Assembly: GCA_049568075.1 (NCBI GenBank)
Contig: CP144911.1
Length of the DNA stretch: 64,000 nucleotides
Direction: 5' to 3' (one strand)
Source: Gottfriedia sp049568075
GTDB lineage: Bacteria; Bacillota; Bacilli; Bacillales; Bacillaceae_G
The position numbers and the translations under genes are program-made. A model generated the notes under the pieces. That model did no database searches, was not told the origin of the DNA, and saw nothing but the letters and a program-made list of their open reading frames with translations. Shown here piece after piece: positions 48,747 to 58,013 of the stretch (positions are counted from its first letter, which is position 1; every line of letters begins with the position of its first letter).

Positions 48747-49208
48747 ATGGAAAAAATAAATTATAGTTTAACAATTAATGCACCAATTGAAGCTGTTTTT
48801 GAAGTTGTTGATTCAGATGAGCATTTAAAAAAGTGGATGGATGGTTTCATAGAGAATAAGTATGACGAAAATTTTAACAGAGAAAAACCTGTTGGTCATA
48901 AGTTTAAGCAAAAGTTAGAAGAAGATGGGGAAATTCGAGAATATGATGGTGAAATCATTTCTTATAGCCCGCCAAAAGAATTAGGTATTCGATTAAAGCA
49001 TACTAATTTTACAGCCGATGCGGTCTATCGCTTTTTTTCTGTTGAATCAAATCAAACCCGCGTAGATTATGAATGTAGCTTGGAAATGTCTTCAGTAGTA
49101 GCAAAAATGACGGGCTTCATATTCAGTTGGTTCACAAAACGAATTGTAGTAAAACAAATGAGTAGTTTAAAAGAATATGCAGAAAAGCGATTTGATGGTG
49201 TATTATAA
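48747..49208 (+). CDS. SRPBCC-fold protein (polyketide cyclase-like)
   Basis: The 153-residue START/Bet v1-like helix-grip protein begins SLTINAPIEAVFEVVDSDEH, the usual SRPBCC N-terminal strand, and ends in a long helix (KMTGFIFSWFTKRIVVKQMS). It probably binds a hydrophobic ligand; none is known. It starts three bases after the yuiC stop with RBS AATTGGAGAA inside the yuiC end, so the two are co-transcribed. Confidence 0.85.
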   Translation: MEKINYSLTINAPIEAVFEVVDSDEHLKKWMDGFIENKYDENFNREKPVGHKFKQKLEEDGEIREYDGEIISYSPPKELGIRLKHTNFTADAVYRFFSVESNQTRVDYECSLEMSSVVAKMTGFIFSWFTKRIVVKQMSSLKEYAEKRFDGVL

Positions 49209-49421
49209 AAACATGCCCCTTGCATTAATAGCAAGGGGTTTACAACGTTAATAGGATATTTATTTTGAATAAAAGGAAAATCTTTTCATTATCTCGAATT
49301 TAAAATAAGTAAAATTTATAATAAAATAGAAATTGTTAAACATAATCTTTTGTTCAAACAAGTAAGCAAAAAAACAGAGTTGTTTAAAGGGAGTAAGCTT
49401 TAATGGAGAGGTGGAGGCGTA

Positions 49422-49808
49422 ATGGAGGAGAAAATGACCTTAATGCATGCTTTAGGCATGAAGATAGAGTCTGTTGAAGAAGGCAAAGTAGTGATGAAAA
49501 TGGAGGTAACGGAAAAAGTACACCAACCGTTTGGTTATTTACACGGTGGTGCTTCAGTTGCTTTAGCTGAAACAGTTGCGAGTGTAGGAACGTTTTCGAT
49601 GATTGATCAAGAGAATCAACTTGCTTTTGGTCTTGAAATAAACGCAAATCATTTACGTTCTGTTCGTGACGGTGTCGTAACAGCAATCGGAACTGCAGTA
49701 CATACAGGTAAAACGACAATGGTTTGGGATATAAAAATTTACTCCGAGGATGAGCAGTTAGTTTGTATCTCGAGATGTACAGTTGCGATTAAAGATAAAC
49801 GAAATTAA
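49422..49808 (+). CDS. Hotdog-fold thioesterase (PaaI/YuxO-MenI type)
   Basis: The 128-residue hotdog protein has the active-site block HQPFGYLHGGASVALAETVA near residues 35-54, with the catalytic Glu and the HGG turn of the DHNA-CoA/PaaI group. It may be the 1,4-dihydroxy-2-naphthoyl-CoA thioesterase of menaquinone synthesis (YuxO/MenI), but PaaI relatives cannot be excluded. RBS GGTGGAGG precedes ATG 49422. Confidence 0.88.
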   Translation: MEEKMTLMHALGMKIESVEEGKVVMKMEVTEKVHQPFGYLHGGASVALAETVASVGTFSMIDQENQLAFGLEINANHLRSVRDGVVTAIGTAVHTGKTTMVWDIKIYSEDEQLVCISRCTVAIKDKRN

Positions 49809-49814
49809 CATAAA

Positions 49815-49852
49815 GAGCTGCTAAATTACGATTGTAATTTAGCAGTTTTTTA
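49815..49852 (+). terminator. Terminator after the thioesterase gene
   Basis: GCTGCTAAATTAC / GTAATTTAGCAG is followed by TTTTTT. Confidence 0.92.
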
Positions 49853-50086
49853 TGACCGAGGATATTAAGGTAATAACACTTGGTAAATGGATCAGTCAGG
49901 TTTCTTAAATATTAAAATGTAATTTAAAATGACTATTTCTAAAAAGAAAAAATAGAAACTCATCAATTTTATCTTAAACTTATGGTAAAATAATTAAGTT
50001 GTGTATATAAAATTTCGAAGATAAGTGAGACATCCTCTATTTAAGGAATTAGAAATTTTTGAGATAGAGAAGAAAGGAGACATTCG

Positions 50087-50644
50087 ATGAAAAATATATA
50101 TTACACAGGCTTTAATGCACTTTTATCAATTATTATGTTTACGGTCGCCATTACATTAAACTTCTTTCAAATGACTATAAACTTTTTATCAGTATCTGGT
50201 ATTCTACAACCACTTACAGATCTACTTCCAGAGAAGGAAATTAGAATCCTTACATTTCTAGGTATAGCATTTCTTTTCTATTTAGTTTTGAGTGGATTCA
50301 AATTAATTTCTGATATGATCTGGCAATTTGCGCTACTACTATTCTCAAAGGACAATGAAGGAGTAGACTTATTAGCAACAAAGAAATATTCTTTCGTCTT
50401 TTTAATAGGTGGATTAATTGCTATCTTTTTAAATAAATCTTTAGTGTATATTGCTATTATTTTAATAGTATCAGTAATTGCATTTTATATTTTATTTTTA
50501 ATAAAGCAAAGATCTAACTATACAATTGTAGGGATCATTGGTTTTATAATGATCCAATTAATCGTTTGGGGATTAGTAGGAAGCGGAGTTGTATATGGCG
50601 CTTTTACAGTTCTAGCTAAATTTAAAACATCAATGCCATTTTAA
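50087..50644 (+). CDS. yufK: DUF5366 membrane protein YufK
   Basis: The 185-residue polytopic membrane protein has about five helices. Sequence start (MKNIYYTGFNALLS) and length fit YufK/DUF5366. Function unknown. RBS AAAGGAG precedes ATG 50087. It is convergent with pbpD and shares the terminator between them. Confidence 0.82.
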   Translation: MKNIYYTGFNALLSIIMFTVAITLNFFQMTINFLSVSGILQPLTDLLPEKEIRILTFLGIAFLFYLVLSGFKLISDMIWQFALLLFSKDNEGVDLLATKKYSFVFLIGGLIAIFLNKSLVYIAIILIVSVIAFYILFLIKQRSNYTIVGIIGFIMIQLIVWGLVGSGVVYGAFTVLAKFKTSMPF

Positions 50645-50687
50645 AAAAAGTAGCACTTTTGAGTATCTCAAAAGTGCTACTTTTTTG
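50643..50687. terminator. Bidirectional terminator between yufK and pbpD
   Basis: AAGTAGCACTTTTGAG / CTCAAAAGTGCTACTT is a perfect 16-bp stem flanked by A and T runs. Confidence 0.95.
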
Positions 50688-50695
50688 TTTATAGA

Positions 50696-52567
50696 TTAAT
50701 ATAATTGGCCATTTACAACGATATTTTGCCATATGCGCTGAGTAGGTGGATAAGAATAGTTTTTAGGAATTGGGATTCTTTGTTTATCATTACCAATCCA
50801 CGTACCAATTGTATAATTTGAAGTTAACCCCATGAACCATAGATTCGTATTATCGTTAGTTGTACCTGTTTTACCGCCAATATAGTTTAACGGCATATAG
50901 ATATGTTTAGCCGTACCATCTTTTACTACAGAGTTTAACATGCTTCTCATCGTTTCGTTTGTTGATGGATTGTAAACACGAATTGCTTTAGGTTCATTAT
51001 CGTATAATACAGTACCATCTCTTAACGTGATTTTTTTAATAGCGGTATTTTCATAAAATACCCCATTGTTTCCAAATGTAGAGTATGCATCTGCCATTTC
51101 TAATGGTGACATACCGACATTGAAACCACCAAGAGCACGACCTAGCTCTACACGGTCTTCATTTGTAATCGTTCTAAACCCAAACTTATCTAAGTATGAA
51201 TAACCTACACGTGGTGTAAGTTGCTCATATAATCGAACTGCAGCCGTATTAAATGAGTTCTGCATAGCAGTACGTATAGTTACATCCCCGTATTCTTTTT
51301 TACTATCATTTTTAGGACAATACGTGCCTTTACAGTAGTTATCTGCGTTTACTTTTGTATCTGGTGTAGCACCAAAGGTTTCGATATATGGTGCATAAAC
51401 TAGTAATGGTTTAATTGTTGAACCTGGCTGTCTATATGATTGGAATGCTCGATTTAGATTGTGAGGTTCATAGTTTCTTCCACCAGAAATAGCAATAATT
51501 TCATGTGTATCATTTCTTATTACAACTGCTGCGCCTTGTGTATTTGTTGAAAGCGTTCCTCGATTAACTGCGTTAACTGTCGCTTGTTGTACTGAAGGAC
51601 TTAAGCTTGTATAGACTTTTAAGCCTTGATTTTGTAAATATAATGCTCTCTCTGGAACAGTTTTTAATTTTTTTAATTCAGTTTGTTGCGCTGGTGATAG
51701 CTTGCTAGTATTAAATTTTCCTTTTTTACCAGCTAAAATACTCTTCAGTTCAGAATCTACGTAAGAATAGTAATCAGGATATTCCTGTGTTTTACTATCT
51801 TTCTTTAGCGTAATTTTTTCTTTCATAGCAGCAGTATACTGTTGTTCAGTGATTTTTCCCTGATCTCTAAGTATACCTAAAATTCTTTCTTGACGCTTTT
51901 TAGCATTATTAAAGTTTTTCAAAGGATCATATAAAGTTGGGTTATTTGGAATTGTACATACGAAAGCTGTTTGAGCAATACTCAAATCTTTTGCCGATTT
52001 GCTAAAATATGCTTTACTTGCAGCTTCAATTCCATAGTTTCGATTTGCAAAATAAATTGTATTAATGTACATTTCTAAAATTTCATCTTTAGAATACTGC
52101 TTTTCAAGTTGTAAAGAGATTTGAATCTCTTTTATTTTGCGTTCGACTGTACGTGCTTGAGTTAAATATAAGTTTCTTGCAAGTTGCTGAGTAATTGTAC
52201 TAGCTCCCTGTTCTATTCCACTATTCGAAACATTCACCATAAATGCCCTAGCAACTCCAAATAAATCAATACCTTTATGTGTATAAAAATATCGATCTTC
52301 GGTAGAAATAAAGATATCTTTTACTAGTTGCGGAATATCACCGCTTTTTAAATTAATTCTATTATCACCAGAAGCAGGAATATAAAAAGGATTATTATTT
52401 CGATCATAAAAAACACTGTTCTGTGATAAAGAAACAACAGGCAGTTCTTCTACCTTTTTTTTGGGAATATGTTTTGAAGTCTCGTATGCCATCATAGCTT
52501 GCTGAGATGTGAAATAAAAGACAAGAAAGCTTATTATAATAATAATAAATCCAATAATTTTTTTCAT
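50696..52567 (-). CDS. pbpD: Class A penicillin-binding protein (PBP4, PbpD)
   Basis: The 623-residue bifunctional peptidoglycan synthase has an N-terminal membrane helix (residues 4-24), a GT51 transglycosylase domain (catalytic Glu in STEDRYFYTHKGID near residue 93, then QGASTITQQLARN), and a transpeptidase domain. Its SxxK is Ser383-Thr-Ile-Lys386, followed by SFNTAA (SxN) and GKTGTTND (KTG). Length equals the 624-residue B. subtilis PbpD, also next to kapD. It acts in cell-wall elongation outside the membrane. Confidence 0.94.
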   Translation of the reverse strand: MKKIIGFIIIIISFLVFYFTSQQAMMAYETSKHIPKKKVEELPVVSLSQNSVFYDRNNNPFYIPASGDNRINLKSGDIPQLVKDIFISTEDRYFYTHKGIDLFGVARAFMVNVSNSGIEQGASTITQQLARNLYLTQARTVERKIKEIQISLQLEKQYSKDEILEMYINTIYFANRNYGIEAASKAYFSKSAKDLSIAQTAFVCTIPNNPTLYDPLKNFNNAKKRQERILGILRDQGKITEQQYTAAMKEKITLKKDSKTQEYPDYYSYVDSELKSILAGKKGKFNTSKLSPAQQTELKKLKTVPERALYLQNQGLKVYTSLSPSVQQATVNAVNRGTLSTNTQGAAVVIRNDTHEIIAISGGRNYEPHNLNRAFQSYRQPGSTIKPLLVYAPYIETFGATPDTKVNADNYCKGTYCPKNDSKKEYGDVTIRTAMQNSFNTAAVRLYEQLTPRVGYSYLDKFGFRTITNEDRVELGRALGGFNVGMSPLEMADAYSTFGNNGVFYENTAIKKITLRDGTVLYDNEPKAIRVYNPSTNETMRSMLNSVVKDGTAKHIYMPLNYIGGKTGTTNDNTNLWFMGLTSNYTIGTWIGNDKQRIPIPKNYSYPPTQRIWQNIVVNGQLY

Positions 52568-52808
52568 AATAGCCCTCTATATACTTTCTATTTTTTAATT
52601 CGTTTAAAGAAAAAATTAAACGAACGATATTATTTTAACACGATTTTTCATCTTGATGGGTATCTTATGTTATTTTTTACACAAATTGGTTGTATTAATA
52701 AAATAAGGAATAAAGTTGAAAATAGGCAATTTGTCTTACTTGAATATTCGTTAATCATATAAGACAATAAATAAAAATCAGAAAATTTATTTTTCTGGAG
52801 GTGAGGAA

Positions 52809-53429
52809 ATGAAAGAGCAGTTCCTGTTTATTGATTTTGAATTTACAATGCCCGATGGAAAATCAAAAGGAATTAAATTTTTTCCGGAAATCATTGAAGT
52901 TGGTTTTGTAAGTGTCATTAATGATGAGATTAATCAAACATATTCTTCATTTGTTAAACCGCTGCAATTTCCAACGTTATCCTCAAGATGTAAAAGGTTT
53001 CTAAATATCTCTCAAGAAAATGTTGACCATGGAATACAGTTAAAAGAACTTGGAGAAATATTAAATGAAGCGACAAAAAACTATAGAACCACAGTGATTA
53101 CTTGGGGCAACATGGATATGAGAGTATTAAAACATAATTGCGAGGCTGCGAATATTTCATTCCCAATTCATGGGGAAGTAAGAGACTTATGTCTTGAGTA
53201 TAAAACCTTCTTCGGTAACCAAAATCAAACTGGCCTTTGGAACGCAATGAAAGAGTATGGAAAAGATGGAACTGGAAATCACCACAAAGCACTAGACGAT
53301 GCATTAACAACATATCATATTTATAAATTAGTAGAAAAAGATAAGCAATACATGAAAAAACCTGCACCAGCGACTTTGGGAGACTTAATTGATTTCTCAT
53401 TACTAAAGAAAAGAATATCTTCATACTAA
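52809..53429 (+). CDS. kapD: DEDDh 3'-5' exonuclease-like protein KapD
   Basis: The 206-residue protein has exonuclease motifs FIDFEFTM (Asp and Glu), TWGNMDMRVL (third Asp) and HHKALDDA (His and fourth Asp). It matches KapD, reported in B. subtilis as an inhibitor of the KinA branch of the sporulation phosphorelay, and it neighbours pbpD there too. RBS TGGAGGTGAGG precedes ATG 52809. Confidence 0.9.
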   Translation: MKEQFLFIDFEFTMPDGKSKGIKFFPEIIEVGFVSVINDEINQTYSSFVKPLQFPTLSSRCKRFLNISQENVDHGIQLKELGEILNEATKNYRTTVITWGNMDMRVLKHNCEAANISFPIHGEVRDLCLEYKTFFGNQNQTGLWNAMKEYGKDGTGNHHKALDDALTTYHIYKLVEKDKQYMKKPAPATLGDLIDFSLLKKRISSY

Positions 53430-53464
53430 AAACCAATTGATTTTAAATCAGTTGGTTTTTATTT
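53428..53464 (+). terminator. Terminator after kapD
   Basis: AAACCAATTGATTT / AAATCAGTTGGTTT is followed by TTATTTT. Confidence 0.87.
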
Positions 53465-53517
53465 TGTTGAATAACAACCATGTCAATTAAATTACCAAAT
53501 TTTCGAAAATGAGTAGA

Positions 53518-53567
53518 GTGATGTTGATTTCCACTACAGGACATCCCGAAGTGGAAATCAACATCAC
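53518..53567. repeat. Perfect palindrome built from the 13.2-kb repeat terminus
   Basis: GTGATGTTGATTTCCACT (53518-53535) is the exact reverse complement of 53550-53567, separated by 14 bases. The arm is the same sequence as the right end of the repeat at 13195-13321 (AGTGGAAATCAACATCAC). It looks like an element with its interior deleted, leaving two facing termini. No T run follows, so it is not a normal terminator. Confidence 0.85.
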
Positions 53568-53666
53568 AATACTTAATTATCAGTGAAAAATCTTTTGACC
53601 AATACCTCATTTTTCTTTGATTATTATAGAATACTTTGTATAATTGGCAGTGGGAGTGATGGGACT

Positions 53667-53849
53667 ATGATGGAGTTTTTATATTTTCCTGAAGATAAAA
53701 CAGAGTATATACCTGCCGTTATTTCATTAATCATTTTTATGATTGGTGCATTTATTACTTTTTACTTAATTAAAAAGGCATCGCTGAAAGAAGAAAAGCG
53801 TATAACAGAATTAATGGAATCAAAAGAAAAAAAATCATTACGTGAATAA
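53667..53849 (+). CDS. Small single-helix membrane protein
   Basis: The 60-residue ORF is counted from ATG 53667, 8-9 bases after GTGGGAGTG. One hydrophobic helix (residues about 14-35) is followed by a highly charged C-terminus (KKASLKEEKRITELMESKEK). I recognise no family. A weak terminator-like hairpin follows at about 53861-53892. Moderate confidence that it is translated. Confidence 0.62.
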   Translation: MMEFLYFPEDKTEYIPAVISLIIFMIGAFITFYLIKKASLKEEKRITELMESKEKKSLRE

Positions 53850-54062
53850 AATAATTCAAAATGGGGACTTACTAAGGAAGGTCTCTTTTTTTTGATTTAC
53901 ATCACATTTTTATCACATTTCTGTGATAGATTTATTTTTGTGAATTTATTAGCTAAATAGACTAATTCAAATCTGCTCAACAAAGCGCGTTTAAAACATT
54001 AACTATATCGATCTAAAATTTAAGATCTGTTTAATTTAGCAGAATCTTAGGAGGAAATACAT

Positions 54063-54809
54063 ATGAAAAAACTACTAAGTCTATTAATTGTCAGCATTAT
54101 GATTACTGCAGGATGTTCTAATGAGAAGAAGAAGGAACCAGTAGTTGAAAAACCAGTTGATGTAAATATACTTCTGCCGACATCCGAAATAAATTTAAAT
54201 AAAGAAATTACAATACGTGCTGAAGTTAGTCAAAATAATAAAGCTGTTTCTGACGCTGATGAAGTTCAATTTGAAATTGGTAAAAATGGTGAAGATAGTA
54301 TTGCCATGCTTGATGCAAAAAATGGTGCAGATGGTATTTATTCAGCTACATACAAATTTACTGATCCAGGAGATTACTATGTAATTGCCCATGTTACTGC
54401 TAGGGATCAACATTCAATGCCTAAAAAGGATTTTAAAGTTCAAACTACTACCGCAACTAGTAATAGTAATGGTGAAAAGAGTGAGCATGAAGCTCACAGT
54501 GGAGATGATCATCATGGCGATGTAATGATTCATTTAATGGGTACTGAAAATATAGATGCAAATAAAGAAAATCTATTTACGATTCATCTTATGACGAATG
54601 ATGGAAAACCGCTAGAAAAAGCGAACGTACGAATTGAAACATGGAAAGATGAGCAAGGAAAGCATGACTATACTGATGCAAAAGAAGCTGCACCAGGCGA
54701 ATATGAAGTTAAGTATACTTTTAAAGAAAAAGGAACAAATACAGTAAAGGTTCATGTTGAAAAAGAAGAACTACATGACCATACTGAAAAAGAAGTCACT
54801 GTAAATTAA
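54063..54809 (+). CDS. FixH/YtkA-like lipoprotein with a His-rich linker
   Basis: The 248-residue lipoprotein has lipobox ITAGC with Cys18. Two immunoglobulin-like YtkA/FixH domains (residues about 30-127 and 155-246; DGIYSATYKFTDPGDYYV and APGEYEVKYTFKEKGTNTV correspond to each other) are joined by a histidine/acid-rich linker, residues 140-153 (SEHEAHSGDDHHGD). YtkA-like domains occur in copper handling and oxidase assembly, so metal binding is plausible. RBS AGGAGG precedes the ATG. A terminator separates it from the sensor operon. Confidence 0.85.
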   Translation: MKKLLSLLIVSIMITAGCSNEKKKEPVVEKPVDVNILLPTSEINLNKEITIRAEVSQNNKAVSDADEVQFEIGKNGEDSIAMLDAKNGADGIYSATYKFTDPGDYYVIAHVTARDQHSMPKKDFKVQTTTATSNSNGEKSEHEAHSGDDHHGDVMIHLMGTENIDANKENLFTIHLMTNDGKPLEKANVRIETWKDEQGKHDYTDAKEAAPGEYEVKYTFKEKGTNTVKVHVEKEELHDHTEKEVTVN

Positions 54810-54818
54810 ATAATAATG

Positions 54819-54861
54819 AAGGCTATCCTATCTTTGATGAATAGAAGGATAGCCTCTTTTA
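54819..54861 (+). terminator. Terminator after the FixH-like gene
   Basis: AAGGCTATCCT / AGGATAGCCT is followed by CTTTTAT. Confidence 0.85.
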
Positions 54862-54919
54862 TATAAAAGCTTGAAGTCAAGAGCTACTGACTGATATCGC
54901 TTTTATGGGGGTGAATATT

Positions 54920-55906
54920 TTGAGAAAGATTTATATCTTCAGCACGATTTTACTTTTCTTATTTTGTACTGGCTGTGTGCCAAATAATATGTCACATATT
55001 AAGGATTCGGAAAATGTCCTTATTTCAGTAAATAAAAAAGTGGGAAGTTTAACGTTCCTAAATTTAGATGACTTACATAAAGTAACAGATTGGAATTTAA
55101 ATAGAGATGTAAGTGGAGCAGTATTATTACAAGACGGAGAAGATATTGCCTTATATCATCCAACGAATCCAAAAATAGATATTTATCATCTTTCAACAGG
55201 GGACCATGTCGATAGTTGGAACGTTGGTATTGGCATTACTAATATAATTTCTTTAAAAAGTAATCAGGTGATTGCTGTAACGAATGGAAAAAAGAATAAC
55301 ATTACATTTTTAAATCGTAAGGGTAAGGTTCTTAAAAAAATTAAAATAGGTAGAAATCCAATTTCGATGGTTGAAGATGCGATTCATCATAGATTATATG
55401 TTAGCTTGTTTAATGAACGAAAAGTAATTGGAATAAACTTAAGTAGTTTTAATATTGAACAAACAATCGAAGTACCGTACACATCGGTAGGCTTAATTTT
55501 AAACAAAGATTCATCTGAACTATATGTTGGGGGACATGGAAATGGTGAAGAGGAAAATGAGGACGTAAAAGTATATTCAACGATTACTGGTAAGCAACAA
55601 AAGTCACTTCATACGCCTTTAATGCCTATTTCGTTTTTTCAAAATGAAGATGGATTGTTTACGATTGCCCATGGAACCAATCAAATTTATAAGTTAAATC
55701 CGAATGTAGTTAATCAGACTAAGTTTATTGAAGTTGGATCGAATCCATATACGGCTATTGGTTTTAAACATACTGCGTATGCAGCTAGCTATGATTTAAA
55801 TAAGCTGTACGAAATAAATACGACAACGATGAAAATTGAAAAAGAAGTTGCAGTAGGAAGAGGACCTTTTCAATTATTGTTAAGAGAGGGCATTCGTCAT
55901 GATTGA
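54920..55906 (+). CDS. YncE-type beta-propeller lipoprotein
   Basis: The 328-residue protein is counted from TTG 54920, which sits about 8 bases after GGGGGTG; ATG 54905 or GTG 54911 would overlap that RBS. The lipobox is CTGC with Cys19. The rest consists of repeated blades of about 40 residues with YVS(L/Y)-type strands and VGxGP/VGSNP turns (EVAVGRGPFQL, EVGSNPYTAI), as in YncE-like seven-bladed propellers. It overlaps the response-regulator gene by eight bases, so it is probably a sensor accessory or regulated partner of the two-component system. Confidence 0.83.
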   Translation: MRKIYIFSTILLFLFCTGCVPNNMSHIKDSENVLISVNKKVGSLTFLNLDDLHKVTDWNLNRDVSGAVLLQDGEDIALYHPTNPKIDIYHLSTGDHVDSWNVGIGITNIISLKSNQVIAVTNGKKNNITFLNRKGKVLKKIKIGRNPISMVEDAIHHRLYVSLFNERKVIGINLSSFNIEQTIEVPYTSVGLILNKDSSELYVGGHGNGEEENEDVKVYSTITGKQQKSLHTPLMPISFFQNEDGLFTIAHGTNQIYKLNPNVVNQTKFIEVGSNPYTAIGFKHTAYAASYDLNKLYEINTTTMKIEKEVAVGRGPFQLLLREGIRHD

Positions 55907-56573
55907 AAGAAAGATATTGATTGTTGATGATGAACAAGAAATTTGCCAATTGGTTGGAATGTATTTAGAAAATAGTGGGTATAGTTGGGACGAAGCAAAC
56001 AATGGTGAGCGTGCATTGTCAAAAATAAGTCAATCAAACTATGATTTATTAATTTTAGATATAATGATGCCGATAATGGATGGATGGACCCTTTGTAAAA
56101 AGATTAGAGAAACATCAAATGTACCTGTGATTTTCTTGACAGCAAAAGGTGAAGAGTGGGATAAGGTAAATGGATTAAAAATGGGAGCGGATGATTATAT
56201 CGTAAAACCATTTAGTCCTGGAGAATTAATTGCAAGAGTAGATGCAGTTTTAAGAAGAACGAAAAATTCGGATGCTTCCGTTTTACAGATTGGCCAAATC
56301 AAAATAAATGAAAAGTCTAGGAATGCTTTTGTATCAGACAAACCTTTATCACTTACTTTAAAAGAATATGATTTGCTTCTTTTCTTTTGTAAGAACCAAG
56401 ACCACGTTTTTAGCCGCGAACAAATTTTAGAAAAGGTTTGGGGTTTCGATTATTTTGGTACAGCTAGAACAGTTGATACTCATATAAAAACATTAAGAAT
56501 TAAATTAGGACAGGATGCAGATTATATTTCTACGGTTTGGGGTGTAGGGTATAAATTTGGGATAAACGGATGA
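55899..56573 (+). CDS. OmpR/PhoB-family response regulator
   Basis: The 224-residue regulator has a receiver domain (acidic pocket ILIVDDEQE, phospho-acceptor Asp54 in LLILDIMMPIMDG, Thr-Ala-Lys switch FLTAKG) and a C-terminal winged helix (SREQILEKVWGFDYFG, RTVDTHIKTLRIKLG). It is coupled to the kinase gene by an ATGA overlap. Confidence 0.96.
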   Translation: MIERKILIVDDEQEICQLVGMYLENSGYSWDEANNGERALSKISQSNYDLLILDIMMPIMDGWTLCKKIRETSNVPVIFLTAKGEEWDKVNGLKMGADDYIVKPFSPGELIARVDAVLRRTKNSDASVLQIGQIKINEKSRNAFVSDKPLSLTLKEYDLLLFFCKNQDHVFSREQILEKVWGFDYFGTARTVDTHIKTLRIKLGQDADYISTVWGVGYKFGING

Positions 56574-57973
56574 GGAAATTACTCTATTCGTTATCGTTTT
56601 TACAAAAGCTTTGGTTAACGATTTGTTTAATCGTAATTTGTACAACAATCTTTTTCTTTTTAATGTTTCAGTTTGCATATAAGCAGTTATATGTTTCATA
56701 CGTTCGTTCCACTTTAATCCAAGAAGGTACAAGTTTAGTAAAACATTATCATAAAACGAATAATGTTAATGACTTTTCAGAATTTGTTTCAAAATTTGAT
56801 GCTGTTTCAAATGCCAATGTTTTATTTATTAGTAATCCAAGAGATTTAAGTGCATGTATCCCTTATAATGTAAGCCACCAATCTTTCATTACTGAAGATG
56901 ATCGTGAAACTTTATTAAAAGGAAAAGTGATTACGAAGACAGGATTTGAAAAAAGATTTAAGCATCAAATTATCGGTGTCGTTGTTCCGGTTGTAAAAAA
57001 AGAAAAACTTGAAGGAATTATTTATTTACACTTACCTTTAAGGAGTGTTACTGAATTAATCCAACAATCAAAATGGATCTTTACGATTAGTACATTATTA
57101 TTTGCTTTCATTATTCTTTTAATTGGCAGAAGTATAATAAAACAAATGATTAAGCCTTTATCAAGAATGGAGCAAATATCTTATAAAATGGCAAATGGTG
57201 ATTACACCGAACGTATACACTACAATAGTGGTGATGAAATAGGAAAATTAGCTACTGCGTTCAACTCGATGTCTGATTCTTTACAAAAAGAAGATGAAAA
57301 TAGAAAAGAGTTTTTAGCCAATGTTTCTCATGAATTAAGAACGCCGTTAAGTTATGTTAAGGGATATAGTGAAGCAATTTTAGATGGTGTAATAAAACAA
57401 GAACAACAACTAAAATATGTTGGTATCATTCTGAAAGAGGCTAGTCGGATGCAAAGATTAGTTAGAGATTTACTTGACTTGGCCACATTAGATGGTCAGC
57501 AATTTCCACTTAGTCAAGAACCTAATGTAATTGCTCAGCTAATTGAAGATACAATCGAAACATATTCTCAGATCCTCATTAAACGGAATATTAAAATTCA
57601 AAAGAATTTAGATGAGACGATTATCGCAAATGTTGACCCAGATCGTTTTCAACAGGTAATCCACAATTTACTTGATAACTCAATTCGTTACACACCTATA
57701 GGTAAAACGATTTATATTACACTATTTCAAGATAAACAAGTTACGTTGGAAATTTTAGATGAAGGAAAGGGAATTCCATCTGAAGAGATTCCACATTTAG
57801 GAGAAAGATTTTATCGAGTCGATAAAGCAAGATCTAGAAACGAAGGTGGAACTGGATTAGGACTTGCTATCGTAAAGCATATTATTGTTCAACACAATGG
57901 TAAGATAAAATTTATGAATATAGATGGTAAAGGCTTGAAGGTTATTATTACTTTGCCGATATTTGAAATATAA
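56570..57973 (+). CDS. Sensor histidine kinase with HAMP domain
   Basis: The 467-residue kinase has transmembrane helices at about 15-37 and 168-190 enclosing an extracytoplasmic sensor of 130 residues, a HAMP domain (IIKQMIKPLSRMEQISYKMA), the phospho-acceptor His254 (NVSHELRTPLSY), and an ATPase domain with N box (HNLLDNSIRYTP), G1 (EILDEGKGIP) and G2 (GGTGLGLAIV). It signals to the adjacent regulator; the stimulus is unknown. Confidence 0.96.
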   Translation: MRKLLYSLSFLQKLWLTICLIVICTTIFFFLMFQFAYKQLYVSYVRSTLIQEGTSLVKHYHKTNNVNDFSEFVSKFDAVSNANVLFISNPRDLSACIPYNVSHQSFITEDDRETLLKGKVITKTGFEKRFKHQIIGVVVPVVKKEKLEGIIYLHLPLRSVTELIQQSKWIFTISTLLFAFIILLIGRSIIKQMIKPLSRMEQISYKMANGDYTERIHYNSGDEIGKLATAFNSMSDSLQKEDENRKEFLANVSHELRTPLSYVKGYSEAILDGVIKQEQQLKYVGIILKEASRMQRLVRDLLDLATLDGQQFPLSQEPNVIAQLIEDTIETYSQILIKRNIKIQKNLDETIIANVDPDRFQQVIHNLLDNSIRYTPIGKTIYITLFQDKQVTLEILDEGKGIPSEEIPHLGERFYRVDKARSRNEGGTGLGLAIVKHIIVQHNGKIKFMNIDGKGLKVIITLPIFEI

Positions 57974-57981
57974 TAAATGTG

Positions 57982-58013
57982 AAAAAGAGTCCAGGTTCGA
58001 GGACTCTTTTTTT
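57982..58013. terminator. Terminator between the kinase gene and yugF
   Basis: AAAAGAGTCC / GGACTCTTTT is followed by a T run. The minus-strand yugF stop codon lies at its edge, so it serves both genes. Confidence 0.92.

Noticed and set aside
49384..49719. Long minus-strand frame opposite the thioesterase gene
   Set aside because: Low-complexity translation of an antisense strand; the plus-strand gene has family motifs and an RBS.
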